Positions 1 to 8,842 of a stretch of DNA of 64,000 nt are shown here, in pieces; within the stretch, counting starts at the first letter, position 1; every line of letters begins with the position of its first letter. The position numbers and the translations under genes are program-made. Location of the stretch: contig JAZRWI010000076.1 of assembly GCA_045599645.1 (NCBI GenBank), positions 18,889 to 82,888 on the forward strand. The letters run 5' to 3'. A model generated the notes under the pieces. It had not been told where the DNA came from. It saw only the letters and a program-made list of their open reading frames with translations, and did not search any database. The stretch is from RUG334 sp045599645. GTDB taxonomy: Bacteria; Muiribacteriota; Ozemobacteria; Ozemobacterales; Ozemobacteraceae.

Positions 1-2
1 AA

Positions 3-425
3 AACGCCAAGGGTGAAATCGTTGACGAACGCGGAACTACTTATACGATAAAGATTTACTGTTTCCCAATACCAGTAAGTAAAGGCAGTGGTGTAGACGT
101 AAGCAACGAAATACTGTTTTCTTACCTTAAGCGCCCTAAATATGAAGGCACTAAGGCTGAAGAAGCGGATTTGTTCTATACCTATAAATCAGATGATGCA
201 AGCAGTTATCTGCAACCCAAAAGTCCAGACCCATACACAATGGATGTTGCAACTGCAACCTATGGTGCCTACGATTTGGGTGCAAGACCTAATGCATTAA
301 CCAGTGAATATTATGTCATGAAAAAGATTCTGTTTAAGATGACATGGAAAAGCCGTGACGGTCACGACAGAAGTCTTGAATTGTTTACTATGAAAGCAAA
401 TCTTGATTCGGAGGCTGGCAAATGA
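3..425 (+). CDS. Partial protein of the pseudopilin operon (5' end outside the window)
   Basis: The reading frame is open from base 3, so the start lies upstream and only the last ~140 residues are seen. No family is recognised. The visible part is a soluble, mixed-composition domain without membrane segments. The stop overlaps the start of the next gene (ATGA), so the two are probably translationally coupled. Position just before three pilin-like or exported proteins suggests another minor pseudopilin or assembly component; this is inference from context only. A TTG at 171 could give an 84-residue product, but the open frame upstream makes an internal start unlikely. Confidence 0.6.
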   Translation, partial: NAKGEIVDERGTTYTIKIYCFPIPVSKGSGVDVSNEILFSYLKRPKYEGTKAEEADLFYTYKSDDASSYLQPKSPDPYTMDVATATYGAYDLGARPNALTSEYYVMKKILFKMTWKSRDGHDRSLELFTMKANLDSEAGK

Positions 426-1129
426 AAAAACACGGTATAGCCATTCCTATGGTATTAATATTTGCTACGATTCTCGGAATTCTGTCTACCTTCATCATGA
501 GAAGCGCTCAGCAGTATAATAAATCAAATCAGACAAGCTATGCACAGCTACAATCATATTTTGTAGCAAGAGCTGGCGTAGAACATGCCATGTTAAAAAT
601 AAAGTATCTTCACCGAGAACTTTATGATGCAATCTGTTTATCTCAGGGCAGAAATCCATTGTTCGATTTTTCCTTGATTAATTCCGGAGACATGAAAACC
701 CCATACAAAGCTATTAAATCCTACAATCCAGGGCCAATATTCCTTTATGAACAGGGCCAATATGCAAACGATGGCGTTTTCACTCCAAATTTCAAGAAAA
801 CAGACTGCGACAAGTGGTTAAAGTCTTTTATGGCTGACATTAACTCTAATACAGATGACTTAGCCGCCACAGAATATGGAAAGGCAAATCTGGTATTAGA
901 CCTTAATAAGCTTGATTCAAAAATTACCGATTTAATGTCGGAACCATTCCAAAAGGCTTCTTATCTTGTTTCAAGCTTGAATATTGCAGCTCAGAACATT
1001 GACGATAAAGCATCAAAGGTTGAAAACAATGCTATTGTAGAGCTTGTTATAAATTCAGCAATCCTCACTGCCAGACAGGAATCCTGGCAGTATCAGATAA
1101 AGAAAACAGTGAAAATCACCAGAGACTAA
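422..1129 (+). CDS. GspK/PilX-like minor pseudopilin
   Basis: This 235-residue protein has a short basic leader (MKKHG) followed at once by a hydrophobic helix (residues 6-27) and then a soluble, mostly polar domain. That is the architecture of type IV pilin-like proteins, which are cleaved after the Gly by prepilin peptidase and sit in the inner membrane before assembly. The residue at +5 of the mature protein is Met, not the usual Glu. Absence of Glu5 is typical of GspK/PilX-type minor pseudopilins that cap the filament tip. The segment around residues 40-60 (QSYFVARAGVEHAM) resembles the post-helix region of PilX/GspK proteins. It overlaps the upstream gene by 4 bp and lies 4 bp before the next pseudopilin gene. 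Confidence 0.65.
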   Translation: MKKHGIAIPMVLIFATILGILSTFIMRSAQQYNKSNQTSYAQLQSYFVARAGVEHAMLKIKYLHRELYDAICLSQGRNPLFDFSLINSGDMKTPYKAIKSYNPGPIFLYEQGQYANDGVFTPNFKKTDCDKWLKSFMADINSNTDDLAATEYGKANLVLDLNKLDSKITDLMSEPFQKASYLVSSLNIAAQNIDDKASKVENNAIVELVINSAILTARQESWQYQIKKTVKITRD

Positions 1130-1133
1130 TATT

Positions 1134-1850
1134 ATGAACAGAAAAGCATTTACAATAATGGAAATAGTTATAGCATCAGGCATACTGCTTGTATTTATTG
1201 GTAGTTTGCTTGGACTGTATTCTGGCGGAAGCAAGATGGGGAATTCTGCAATCTGGCTTCAGACAACTTCTAACCAGTTAAAGAATGCAGCAAGACAGAT
1301 AAATACTTCTATCCGCAAAAGCTCTTACCCTTCATGCCTCGAATTTCCTCAGACAATCAAGGAAAGTGAAGCAGACTGCTTTAAGGTTCATTTTATGAAC
1401 AAGATACTTTGCGCTACAGAATGTGCTGATGTTTCATCTGTACTATATGGCACAAAGTTCCTGATGACTACAGAATCCACACCAGGTAAGACAGGCTATG
1501 AGGCAGGCCAGAACCAGAAAGCTGTTTTGCTGTATCACATCTTCTCACTGGCTAGTAATGGTGACTTGGTATATTCTCGCTACAAGGATGAAGTTGAAGC
1601 AAACATCATAGATTCCAACTACGATGCAGCAATTCCTGGTAGCGCTAAGGGCGTATATAAAACAACATTAGCAAAGAATGTTGAAACAATACTCTGCGAA
1701 AAAGCAGATAAGGAAACAACCGAAGATAAGTTTCCAGTAAAAGTAACCATCAACTGCGTAATGCCGAAATCCAACACTACCCGTTCTGAAACAGCTGTTG
1801 GAACACCGAACGTAGATGTAGTTGCCCATACTGAAAAAGGAGGATGGTAA
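1134..1850 (+). CDS. Type IV pilin-like / PulJ-type pseudopilin
   Basis: This 238-residue protein starts MNRKAFTIMEIVIASGILL, a class III prepilin signal: basic leader, cleavage expected before Phe6, Glu at mature position +5, then a hydrophobic helix to about residue 28. The rest is a soluble domain with several Cys residues (SYPSC, ADC, LCATEC, ILC), which could form disulfides in the periplasm. Prepilin peptidase would process it and it would join a type II secretion or type IV pilus pseudopilus with the gene at 422. Which system it belongs to cannot be told because no ATPase or secretin gene is in the window. Confidence 0.7.
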   Translation: MNRKAFTIMEIVIASGILLVFIGSLLGLYSGGSKMGNSAIWLQTTSNQLKNAARQINTSIRKSSYPSCLEFPQTIKESEADCFKVHFMNKILCATECADVSSVLYGTKFLMTTESTPGKTGYEAGQNQKAVLLYHIFSLASNGDLVYSRYKDEVEANIIDSNYDAAIPGSAKGVYKTTLAKNVETILCEKADKETTEDKFPVKVTINCVMPKSNTTRSETAVGTPNVDVVAHTEKGGW

Positions 1851-1851
1851 A

Positions 1852-2793
1852 ATGAAGACTTCTAGAAATCTCTACTTTATCATTGTTGCCTTAGTATTAT
1901 TTGGCAGTGTTCTTTGTGCCGCAGAACAGCAGCAACAGCCACAGAATCAATTTGGATACGTAAATGTAGCTGATGCAATGTTGCTTCACCCCACAATGCA
2001 ATACTTTGATCCGATTGCTAAGCGTTTCAAGATTGATGCTCTCAAGGGCGTAGACCCGGAAAAGCGCAGCGAAGAAAATAAAGTAAGCTTCAGAGAAAAG
2101 CTGGATAAGCTTGAAGCCGACCTTAAAAAGCTTGAAGAATCAAGAGTAGCATTAGAACAGAAATATATGACTGATTCAAAAAGTTTAATTATTTCTGAAG
2201 AAATGCTTAAAGATATGTCGGAAACAGAAAAAAATCAGTATAATGAAAAGAAGAAGTCAATAGATTCCAAGTATTTTGATGATGCTGACGAACTTCGTAA
2301 GAAGATATATGCTGCAAAGCAGAAAATCGAAGCCTTCAAAAATGAATCTATTTACACTGGTCTAGCCTCACAGGGTGAAACCAGCCAGCTCTTTTCTTTG
2401 ATGCTTGATGACGTATATGATGCAATGGGTGCAGTTGCAAAGCATTACAATGTATCATTTGTTTTCAACAGTTCAGCTGAAATAGCTTATCTTGAAAGCA
2501 CTATGACAGCCATGAACCCAATGAAAGAGTTCTTTGAAAACTTTGACCAGACAGTTCAGGACAGAGACGGTAAGAAGATTACCGGTGCAGCCCTTACCGC
2601 CTGGCTTGGAGATAAAAATTCTACTTTTGTGAATTGCAATGACCGTCGTCTGACCTCATTTGTAATGATGGGTGGTTTAAATATGACTCCAGCAGTCATA
2701 GATTACATCTACCAGAAGCACAAAATTGGAAAAGACCAGCGAGATTTCATCCTTGAATATTTCGAAAAAATCGTTAACAACGAAGAAAACTGA
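1852..2793 (+). CDS. OmpH/Skp-like periplasmic coiled-coil protein
   Basis: The start is ATG 1852 because AAGGAGGA lies at 1837-1844; an upstream in-frame ATG at 1822 has no ribosome site. The 313-residue product has a signal peptide (MKTSRNLYF... to about residue 23, ending LCAA). The Gln-rich linker is followed by FGYVNVADAMLLHPTM, which resembles the beginning of the OmpH/Skp core (strand, then '..HP.M'). Residues ~65-165 are highly charged and helical, rich in Lys and Glu, as in the tentacles of Skp. Skp family members hold unfolded outer-membrane proteins in the periplasm. At 313 residues it is about twice the length of Skp, so a specialised chaperone for the neighbouring pseudopilins or the giant exported protein is an inference. 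Confidence 0.55.
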   Translation: MKTSRNLYFIIVALVLFGSVLCAAEQQQQPQNQFGYVNVADAMLLHPTMQYFDPIAKRFKIDALKGVDPEKRSEENKVSFREKLDKLEADLKKLEESRVALEQKYMTDSKSLIISEEMLKDMSETEKNQYNEKKKSIDSKYFDDADELRKKIYAAKQKIEAFKNESIYTGLASQGETSQLFSLMLDDVYDAMGAVAKHYNVSFVFNSSAEIAYLESTMTAMNPMKEFFENFDQTVQDRDGKKITGAALTAWLGDKNSTFVNCNDRRLTSFVMMGGLNMTPAVIDYIYQKHKIGKDQRDFILEYFEKIVNNEEN

Positions 2794-2824
2794 AAGTAGC
2801 CTCATAAGAGTATAGGAGGACAGT

Positions 2825-5800
2825 ATGTCGAATAAGAAGAGCAGAAAGTTAGTAAACATCATGTTGTCAGCGATGATGCTTCTTGGCATAAATGCCACAG
2901 AAGTCGTCGGCCAGACCACAGAATATGGCAAAAACGGTGTATCTTACATCCTATTGTCATCAGATTTTGCCTCACCTGGCGTTTACAGACTGAACAACTA
3001 TGACGGTTCAGTAGCAAACGAACCATGGCGTTTGTATACCCTTAACGGTATGGAAGGCAAAAAGGCTAGCGGTTTAGCAGCAAATCAGAACAATCAGGTA
3101 TTCCTGCTTACTACCAATACTGGCGGGGAATTTGCAGACGCTGATCCTGGCTGGTTACCAACAGGTATAAAATTCGATGAAAACTCCTCTATTTATCTTG
3201 CAGCTGCAAAACCAAATGAAGGTGGCGCAACTGATTATATCCGCTCTGGCTGTCCGCATATTTCAAGCAATTCAACAGGCACCTACTGGAAGCGCAACCT
3301 GAATATTGCTGGCACCACCTATAAATATGCAGTTCAGTTTGGTGGACCAACAGCAGTAAGATTTTTAAATGGTGTCTCAGGCACAGGCAATCAAATTGGT
3401 ACTCCAATATGGGATGGCACCTATTGGCCACAGAGCACAACAAATTCAGCTGCTATTAAGCACCCAACCGATGACCGCAAGATTATTCTTCCTTCACACT
3501 TCGGTGCTCTTTCCTATTACCTCTATGGCACAAAGAACGAACCGGCTATTCAGGGTCTCTGCATGGACGGCAGCGATGGCCGTGACACCTACATATTTAC
3601 TCAGGCAAATGGTGCCGGTTATTTTTCTGCAGACAGCAAACACAGATCTGGCACAATGTTCGGTTGTATCGTAAAGCGTATTTATCAGAAGCGTGAAAAC
3701 TCTCTTGACCTTTATGCCGGTAACGATGGAACAACCACTACCACCAAGCCAGCTAACCAGAGCATGGCTAGAACTCAGGCCGACGTTCTTAAGACAGTAG
3801 ACGTTAAGGTTAGAGAATCCTATGGTAAGCTCTGCGGCGATAACTGTATCGACGGTGGTGAACTTCCAGGCAACAAGCCGATTGAAACAGCTCTTTCAAC
3901 AGTTACAGTTGTTACTTCAACAAACGGTAACCGCTACGGCTTTAACCCATTAGGCAGTACTAATGGCACCAATTCTAGTGCTGCAGCTCTCAGAGTTGTT
4001 AACAATTCAGGTACTAGCGTAATTAATACTTCTACCGACGCAGCCGGTCAGAATTTCAATACAACTAACATTACAAATTCAACCTATCTTGCATCTAAGG
4101 GTATCACTCCAGTTGCAATGAAGACTATAGGTGTATCCTCCAACTTCTCTACTGCTAATTCAACCAGTGACTACATCTACGGTTCAGATGCAGACAGGTT
4201 CGTTGTTCAGGACAGCTGGTGGGGAAAAGGTGGCGTTGCTTATGAATACTACGAAGGCGATGATACCAAGCCAGGCAACATCGTTAAGTTAGACTACATG
4301 AACAACAGTAATCCAACTCCAGAAAATCTTGGTGATTTGTCTGGTGATGTTGACGCAATAGCAATCGACGGTGACGGTTATCTCTACGCATTAAAGACTG
4401 AACAGACTCCAACAGATGCTCAGATGAGAAGAGTAAGCGTTGATGCAAACACTTTGAGTGTAGATAGCACCTCATATAGCCAGAATCCTGATTTGCCAAC
4501 CTTCAACAGTTCAGACTTCACAGTAAGCCTCAGCGGTTGGAGACGTGATATCAGCACTACTTCAAACGGTGAAACCATCAACAATGGTTACAAAGAGATT
4601 CAAGAAGGCCTGCAGATAACTGGCGACTACAAAGTAGCCACCTTAAAGCAGAGAGTTTATAAATCTGTTAAGAGATATCCTCAGGGAACTGGTTCACTTG
4701 GCACAGAAGAACCACGTGGTCAGCTTTTTGCTGGTTACGACACATGGACCAACAACCTCAAGAAAACCTCTACTGGTGTAACATGGGACTACGCTATATG
4801 GCGTGAAGAAGAAGGAACCAAGACTTCAGCAATCCCAGCAGAACTTGCAGTAGTAAACGTAGCCGACTCTCCAATCTCTATGCCTGGCACTGAAAAGCAC
4901 TATGTTATCGTAACTGGTGCCAAGACAGGCGCAGACGAAAGCTATGCCTTCCGTAACGGTCAGGTTGTTGCAGAACAGGATACCTTAACCTTTAAGGTTG
5001 AAGGTTATAAGCCTGTTGTTGACGGCATCCAGAGAAACCTCAAGGATATAGGTGACATCGCAGGCAAGTATAGCAGCATTAAGCTTAATACAATTCCTGC
5101 ACAGGATGGTACTTATGCTCATGATGAAAACGGCGACGGTTTAAAGAGTGGTTTCCCGTCCAGCATGTTTGAAGCCGGCACCACTTATCAGACCACTGTA
5201 AAATGGCGCTATGCCCAGGTTGAAGATACAGTAGCTGTTCCACTGTCTGTAGCCAAGAAGATTACTTCCACTAGTGAAGTTGACGGCCTTGGCGAATACA
5301 AATCAGCATCTATCCAGTTTAAGCAGCCAGGCAGATACATTGTTCAGGCTGAAGTAACCTACAACTACTTCAACAACTTTGGTACCGCAAAGAGACCATA
5401 CGATCTAACAGTTTCACAGAGCACATTTACAACAGAACCTCTTCTTGTCAGTGTTTATGCTAATAGCTTACAGCTTAACAAGACTCAGAGCTATATCACT
5501 AACATAAGCATGACCTACACTAATCAGAAGAACGGTCTTACCGAACCTAAGACAGCAGAAACAGAATCTGATTTCGATTGTCTCGAAGGAAAAGCAACTA
5601 CAGCTAATCCAGATGACGGTAAATTCGGTGACCTCACAATCTCCTTTGATGCTCAGTTCTTCAGAGAAGATGAATCTAATACTACCGGCAACCTTCAGAC
5701 CTATGACGGTATCGGTGTTTGGGACTACTCTTACTACAAGGATCTCTATTCACTTGCTAAGTCATCATTACCAGGTTTGACAATTCCAACAGTAGCAGAT

Positions 5801-7768
5801 AATTCTCACGTATATAACCACTTAAGCAATAGCTCTGATCTGACTAGCTGCTATAGCAAAACTGTTTACAACCCAGGTAAACAAAAGAATACCACCACCG
5901 GAGCCGGCACTTACACAGCTGGTTCAGTTGTAACAGGCGCTCCAAGCTCAACTGATAAGCAATTCATCCAGTATGCTCTCTATCTCAGACCAGTAACTCC
6001 ACAGGGTGATTCTACTTCATTTGACCGTGGTGCAGCTATCAAATCTGGCACCTTTGAAACAGCTACATTCACCGAAATAGGTCCAAGAAAATACAATGTT
6101 TCTTTAACAATTAACAACATTGACTCTTACATCAACACTCCAAGAGATCCAAAGGATTACATCTTAGACCTCGAATTGGTATATCCTCGTGTAACATGGT
6201 TGAACAACGACCTTGGTGCTAACCTCGGCGACGGACACAACTACTACAGTAGCGTAGTTCCATACACAACCGAAAATACAGCAGGTCCGGTTCACATTAT
6301 CAGTAAACTCGCTGTTGGTGGCGTAGCAGCTAACAATCCAGCCTTCAACCAGAGCTATGAAGCTAACGACGGCTCCAAGATTTATTCTGATGGTCAGGAA
6401 CCATATTTCACTCTCTGTGTTAGAGACAAAGAAATACCTCAGCTTCAGGATAATACCAAGAATCTGCCATATTACGAAACAACAGGTGAACCTTCAGTAG
6501 CCGGTGATTTCGAATATACAGTTTCAGACAACAACCCATTCCTGTCTGCATCAGCCAGAGCTAAGACAAGCGCAGCCAAGATCACACCAGAAGAAGCTAA
6601 GAGCGCTACTGATCTTGCTATTCAAGACCTGAACATCAATACTTTTGAAAATAATGAAGACCAAAAGTCTTACATCCTCAGAAGCGATGCTGTTAAGAGT
6701 GTAAATATCAGCCAGACCAGCAACGAAACAGACTTCTATTCTAATGATAACTGGAAATTAACCATGGACTACAATGTCACCATGAATAGCCTTAGCCCGG
6801 AACGCTTTGCTCCAAAGGGTAACTTCGGCGAAGTTCTCGGCAGCATTAAGGAAAAGGGTGCTCTCCAGATGGAAAACTGGGTTGGTACTCTCTCCTATGC
6901 AATCGTTGGTAAGGTATATGATGGCTATGGTAAAGATGGTAACAGCAATGCCCATTACTTCTACGATGAAACTGTTTTCAAATCTAAGAATCTGCCTGCT
7001 TATTCAGAATCAAATGCCGATTTCGTAAAAGCAGAAGCTAGCCCGACAACTCCTCAGATTTATCTAGAAAGAATAGATAATGACCCGGCCAGCATCGAAG
7101 TTGAAATGATTTCTCAGAGCGATAACAGAAGATGGGTATTCCAGCTCATCGAAGGCGTAAACGATCAGGTTAGCGGTGCAAGCTCTGTTGATACTTTGTG
7201 CCCAAGCACACTGATTGTTAAGAACCTCTATTTGAGAAATACTAAGGGCGACGATACTGAAGAAGACGTTACCCCAGGTATGTTCAAGGCAACTCAGGTT
7301 CCTGGCACTACCAACTATTACAATGGCGCTTTCCAGGAAAATCCACCGGAAGGCTGCGATTCAGTAGTAAGAGTCAACAGCGTAATCACCAATGCTGTTC
7401 CAACCTTCAGACGTGCAGCCAGACTTCTCATCAACGTCAATATCTTCGATAACTGTGGTTTCAGAGCATTACAGGATGCAACCATCAAGGTTAAGAACGG
7501 AAATGAAGTAATCGTTGCCGAACAGATTAAGTGCGATGCTTCACATAACATTGAAGATGGTAGCATCAAGCCTGAATTCCTGCAGCAGCCACGTGGTATT
7601 TTCGTAGCAGATATGCCAATGAAGGTCGATGAAAGTCAGCCTCAGATGGAACTTACTGTTTACTGCAAAGACCACGCAGGCAACGAAAGAACACTGGTTA
7701 TCCCATTCCAGCTTGCAGAAAGCACATTCGAAACCCGCGTTCTTGAAACAAAGGAAGAAAGACAATAA
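2825..7768 (+). CDS. Giant exported protein of unknown function (1647 aa), possible pilus-associated adhesin
   Basis: The start at 2825 has AGGAGGA 4 bp upstream. A signal peptide is visible (basic MSNKKSRK, hydrophobic stretch to ~25, VVGQ cleavage region). The mature protein is rich in Asn, Thr, Ser, Tyr and Asp and looks all-beta. Around residue 510 the stretch DVDAIAIDGDGYLYALK looks like a beta-propeller blade. The last ~150 residues (FDNCGFRALQDATI, ELTVYCKDHAGNERTL) look like an Ig-like or carbohydrate-binding fold with paired Cys. No catalytic motif was seen. It ends the pseudopilin operon and is followed by a perfect terminator. In type IV pilus systems minor pilin operons often end with a large PilY1-type tip adhesin, so a tip or surface adhesin is plausible but unproven. 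Confidence 0.6.
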   Translation: MSNKKSRKLVNIMLSAMMLLGINATEVVGQTTEYGKNGVSYILLSSDFASPGVYRLNNYDGSVANEPWRLYTLNGMEGKKASGLAANQNNQVFLLTTNTGGEFADADPGWLPTGIKFDENSSIYLAAAKPNEGGATDYIRSGCPHISSNSTGTYWKRNLNIAGTTYKYAVQFGGPTAVRFLNGVSGTGNQIGTPIWDGTYWPQSTTNSAAIKHPTDDRKIILPSHFGALSYYLYGTKNEPAIQGLCMDGSDGRDTYIFTQANGAGYFSADSKHRSGTMFGCIVKRIYQKRENSLDLYAGNDGTTTTTKPANQSMARTQADVLKTVDVKVRESYGKLCGDNCIDGGELPGNKPIETALSTVTVVTSTNGNRYGFNPLGSTNGTNSSAAALRVVNNSGTSVINTSTDAAGQNFNTTNITNSTYLASKGITPVAMKTIGVSSNFSTANSTSDYIYGSDADRFVVQDSWWGKGGVAYEYYEGDDTKPGNIVKLDYMNNSNPTPENLGDLSGDVDAIAIDGDGYLYALKTEQTPTDAQMRRVSVDANTLSVDSTSYSQNPDLPTFNSSDFTVSLSGWRRDISTTSNGETINNGYKEIQEGLQITGDYKVATLKQRVYKSVKRYPQGTGSLGTEEPRGQLFAGYDTWTNNLKKTSTGVTWDYAIWREEEGTKTSAIPAELAVVNVADSPISMPGTEKHYVIVTGAKTGADESYAFRNGQVVAEQDTLTFKVEGYKPVVDGIQRNLKDIGDIAGKYSSIKLNTIPAQDGTYAHDENGDGLKSGFPSSMFEAGTTYQTTVKWRYAQVEDTVAVPLSVAKKITSTSEVDGLGEYKSASIQFKQPGRYIVQAEVTYNYFNNFGTAKRPYDLTVSQSTFTTEPLLVSVYANSLQLNKTQSYITNISMTYTNQKNGLTEPKTAETESDFDCLEGKATTANPDDGKFGDLTISFDAQFFREDESNTTGNLQTYDGIGVWDYSYYKDLYSLAKSSLPGLTIPTVADNSHVYNHLSNSSDLTSCYSKTVYNPGKQKNTTTGAGTYTAGSVVTGAPSSTDKQFIQYALYLRPVTPQGDSTSFDRGAAIKSGTFETATFTEIGPRKYNVSLTINNIDSYINTPRDPKDYILDLELVYPRVTWLNNDLGANLGDGHNYYSSVVPYTTENTAGPVHIISKLAVGGVAANNPAFNQSYEANDGSKIYSDGQEPYFTLCVRDKEIPQLQDNTKNLPYYETTGEPSVAGDFEYTVSDNNPFLSASARAKTSAAKITPEEAKSATDLAIQDLNINTFENNEDQKSYILRSDAVKSVNISQTSNETDFYSNDNWKLTMDYNVTMNSLSPERFAPKGNFGEVLGSIKEKGALQMENWVGTLSYAIVGKVYDGYGKDGNSNAHYFYDETVFKSKNLPAYSESNADFVKAEASPTTPQIYLERIDNDPASIEVEMISQSDNRRWVFQLIEGVNDQVSGASSVDTLCPSTLIVKNLYLRNTKGDDTEEDVTPGMFKATQVPGTTNYYNGAFQENPPEGCDSVVRVNSVITNAVPTFRRAARLLINVNIFDNCGFRALQDATIKVKNGNEVIVAEQIKCDASHNIEDGSIKPEFLQQPRGIFVADMPMKVDESQPQMELTVYCKDHAGNERTLVIPFQLAESTFETRVLETKEERQ

Positions 7769-7780
7769 TATAGTCTGATA

Positions 7781-7813
7781 AAAAGCCCGAATACAGCGTA
7801 TTCGGGCTTTTTA
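7781..7813 (+). terminator. Rho-independent terminator of the pseudopilin operon
   Basis: A perfect 14-bp stem (7781-7794 with 7798-7811) closes a 3-base AGC loop, begins with an A-run and ends with a T-run. It lies 12 bp after the stop of the giant exported protein. The A and T tails let it work in both directions. Confidence 0.93.
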
Positions 7814-7823
7814 TAATTAAAAC

Positions 7824-8546
7824 ATGGTCCGCTTATACAAAGGCACTATATTTACCGCAATTATAGCGGTGTTAGCCATTATCGCACCTTTACAGGCCTG
7901 CGATATGTCTGCTTTTGAGCAGACAGAATTCTCTGACCGCTGTCAGAGGCTTATAGACTATTGCAATAAAGCCTTTATTACTATGTCTGTACAACACCCG
8001 GATACAGACTTAAGATTAAGTGAAGCCTCAAAGGATTGGATAGACTTCTATCTCTCACACGGCAACGATAAGGTTCAGCCACCGAATATGAGCATAGTAT
8101 CAGCTGATATTTGGAACAAGAACCTGCAAAGCCTTGGTAAAAGCTTTTCCAATTTTATACATAAAAAAATATCAGCTAAAGACTATCAGAAAATAATATT
8201 ACAGATTAGCCTCATGAAGAATGAGGAACAGCTCACACAGCTTCATAATTGCTTTAAAGCATCTGAACTATGCGAAACAGACGCAAGCAAGATTAATGAT
8301 TGGCTTTTATGGCTGGATTGCAGATTCTATACACCAGCAACAATTATTTATTCATACGTAGAAGAGCTGCCTGAGCTTGTTTCAGAATTAAAAATGGAAA
8401 TGGAAGATTATAAGGACAGCCTGGAAAGATTCGTTGAGATGACAAAGGATGCCCCCAAAGAGCTTAAGCAAAGCTTTTTTGATAATCTGAACAAAGCAAT
8501 CAGCGAAAGTCTAAACAAATGGGAAAGGCTGTGCTTTTATAAATAA
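7824..8546 (+). CDS. Small helical lipoprotein, paralogue of the protein at 24165-24926
   Basis: The 240-residue product has an N-terminal hydrophobic segment ending PLQAC-D, which fits a lipobox with Cys26 as the lipidated residue and Asp at +2. In E. coli Asp at +2 keeps lipoproteins in the inner membrane; whether that rule holds here is unknown. The rest is predicted mostly helical and charged. It aligns by eye with the lipoprotein at 24165-24926: both start ACD after the signal and share a DW-I-DF / SW-L-EF motif, a 'PP' turn, a W-K/N segment and a later helix with regularly placed Leu. No known family is recognised. It lies 11 bp after the terminator. Confidence 0.6.
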   Translation: MVRLYKGTIFTAIIAVLAIIAPLQACDMSAFEQTEFSDRCQRLIDYCNKAFITMSVQHPDTDLRLSEASKDWIDFYLSHGNDKVQPPNMSIVSADIWNKNLQSLGKSFSNFIHKKISAKDYQKIILQISLMKNEEQLTQLHNCFKASELCETDASKINDWLLWLDCRFYTPATIIYSYVEELPELVSELKMEMEDYKDSLERFVEMTKDAPKELKQSFFDNLNKAISESLNKWERLCFYK

Positions 8547-8550
8547 GGCA

Positions 8551-8836
8551 CCCTCATCCGTCACGCTTCGCGTGCCACCTTCCCCCAAACTTGGAGGAAG
8601 GCCCTGCGGGGGCGGATAAAAGCATACCCACACTTCACCAGCGAAACTGGAGGAAGGCCCTGCTGGGGCGGATAAAAGCATAACACACACTTCACCAGCA
8701 AAACTAGAGGAAGGCCCTGCTGGGGCAGATAAAAGCATAACACACACTTCACCAGCAAAACTGGAGGAAGGCCATGCTGGGGCGGATAAAAGCATAACAC
8801 ACACTTCACCCAGCAAACTTGGAGGAAGGCCCTGCT
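8551..8836. repeat. Tandem 56-58 bp repeats plus a GC-rich palindromic element
   Basis: The core GGAGGAAGGCCCTGC recurs at 8593, 8649, 8706, 8763 and 8821, giving four imperfect units of 56, 57, 57 and 58 bp. Each unit contains CCAGCA...TGCTGG, which can fold into a hairpin. The left edge (8551-8600) carries CATCCGTCACGCTTCGCGTG and a CACCTTCCCCC box; the reverse complement of this edge is similar to 43278-43331. The element fills the whole gap between the stop of the lipoprotein and the 3' end of ftsY. Out-of-frame ORFs across it are artefacts of the repeat. Confidence 0.85.
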
Positions 8837-8842
8837 GGTAAT

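Noticed and set aside
8511..8816. Proteins with internal repeats read on the minus strand over the 57-bp array
   Set aside because: They are translations of tandem non-coding repeats, have no start site and would overlap the array in several frames equally well.
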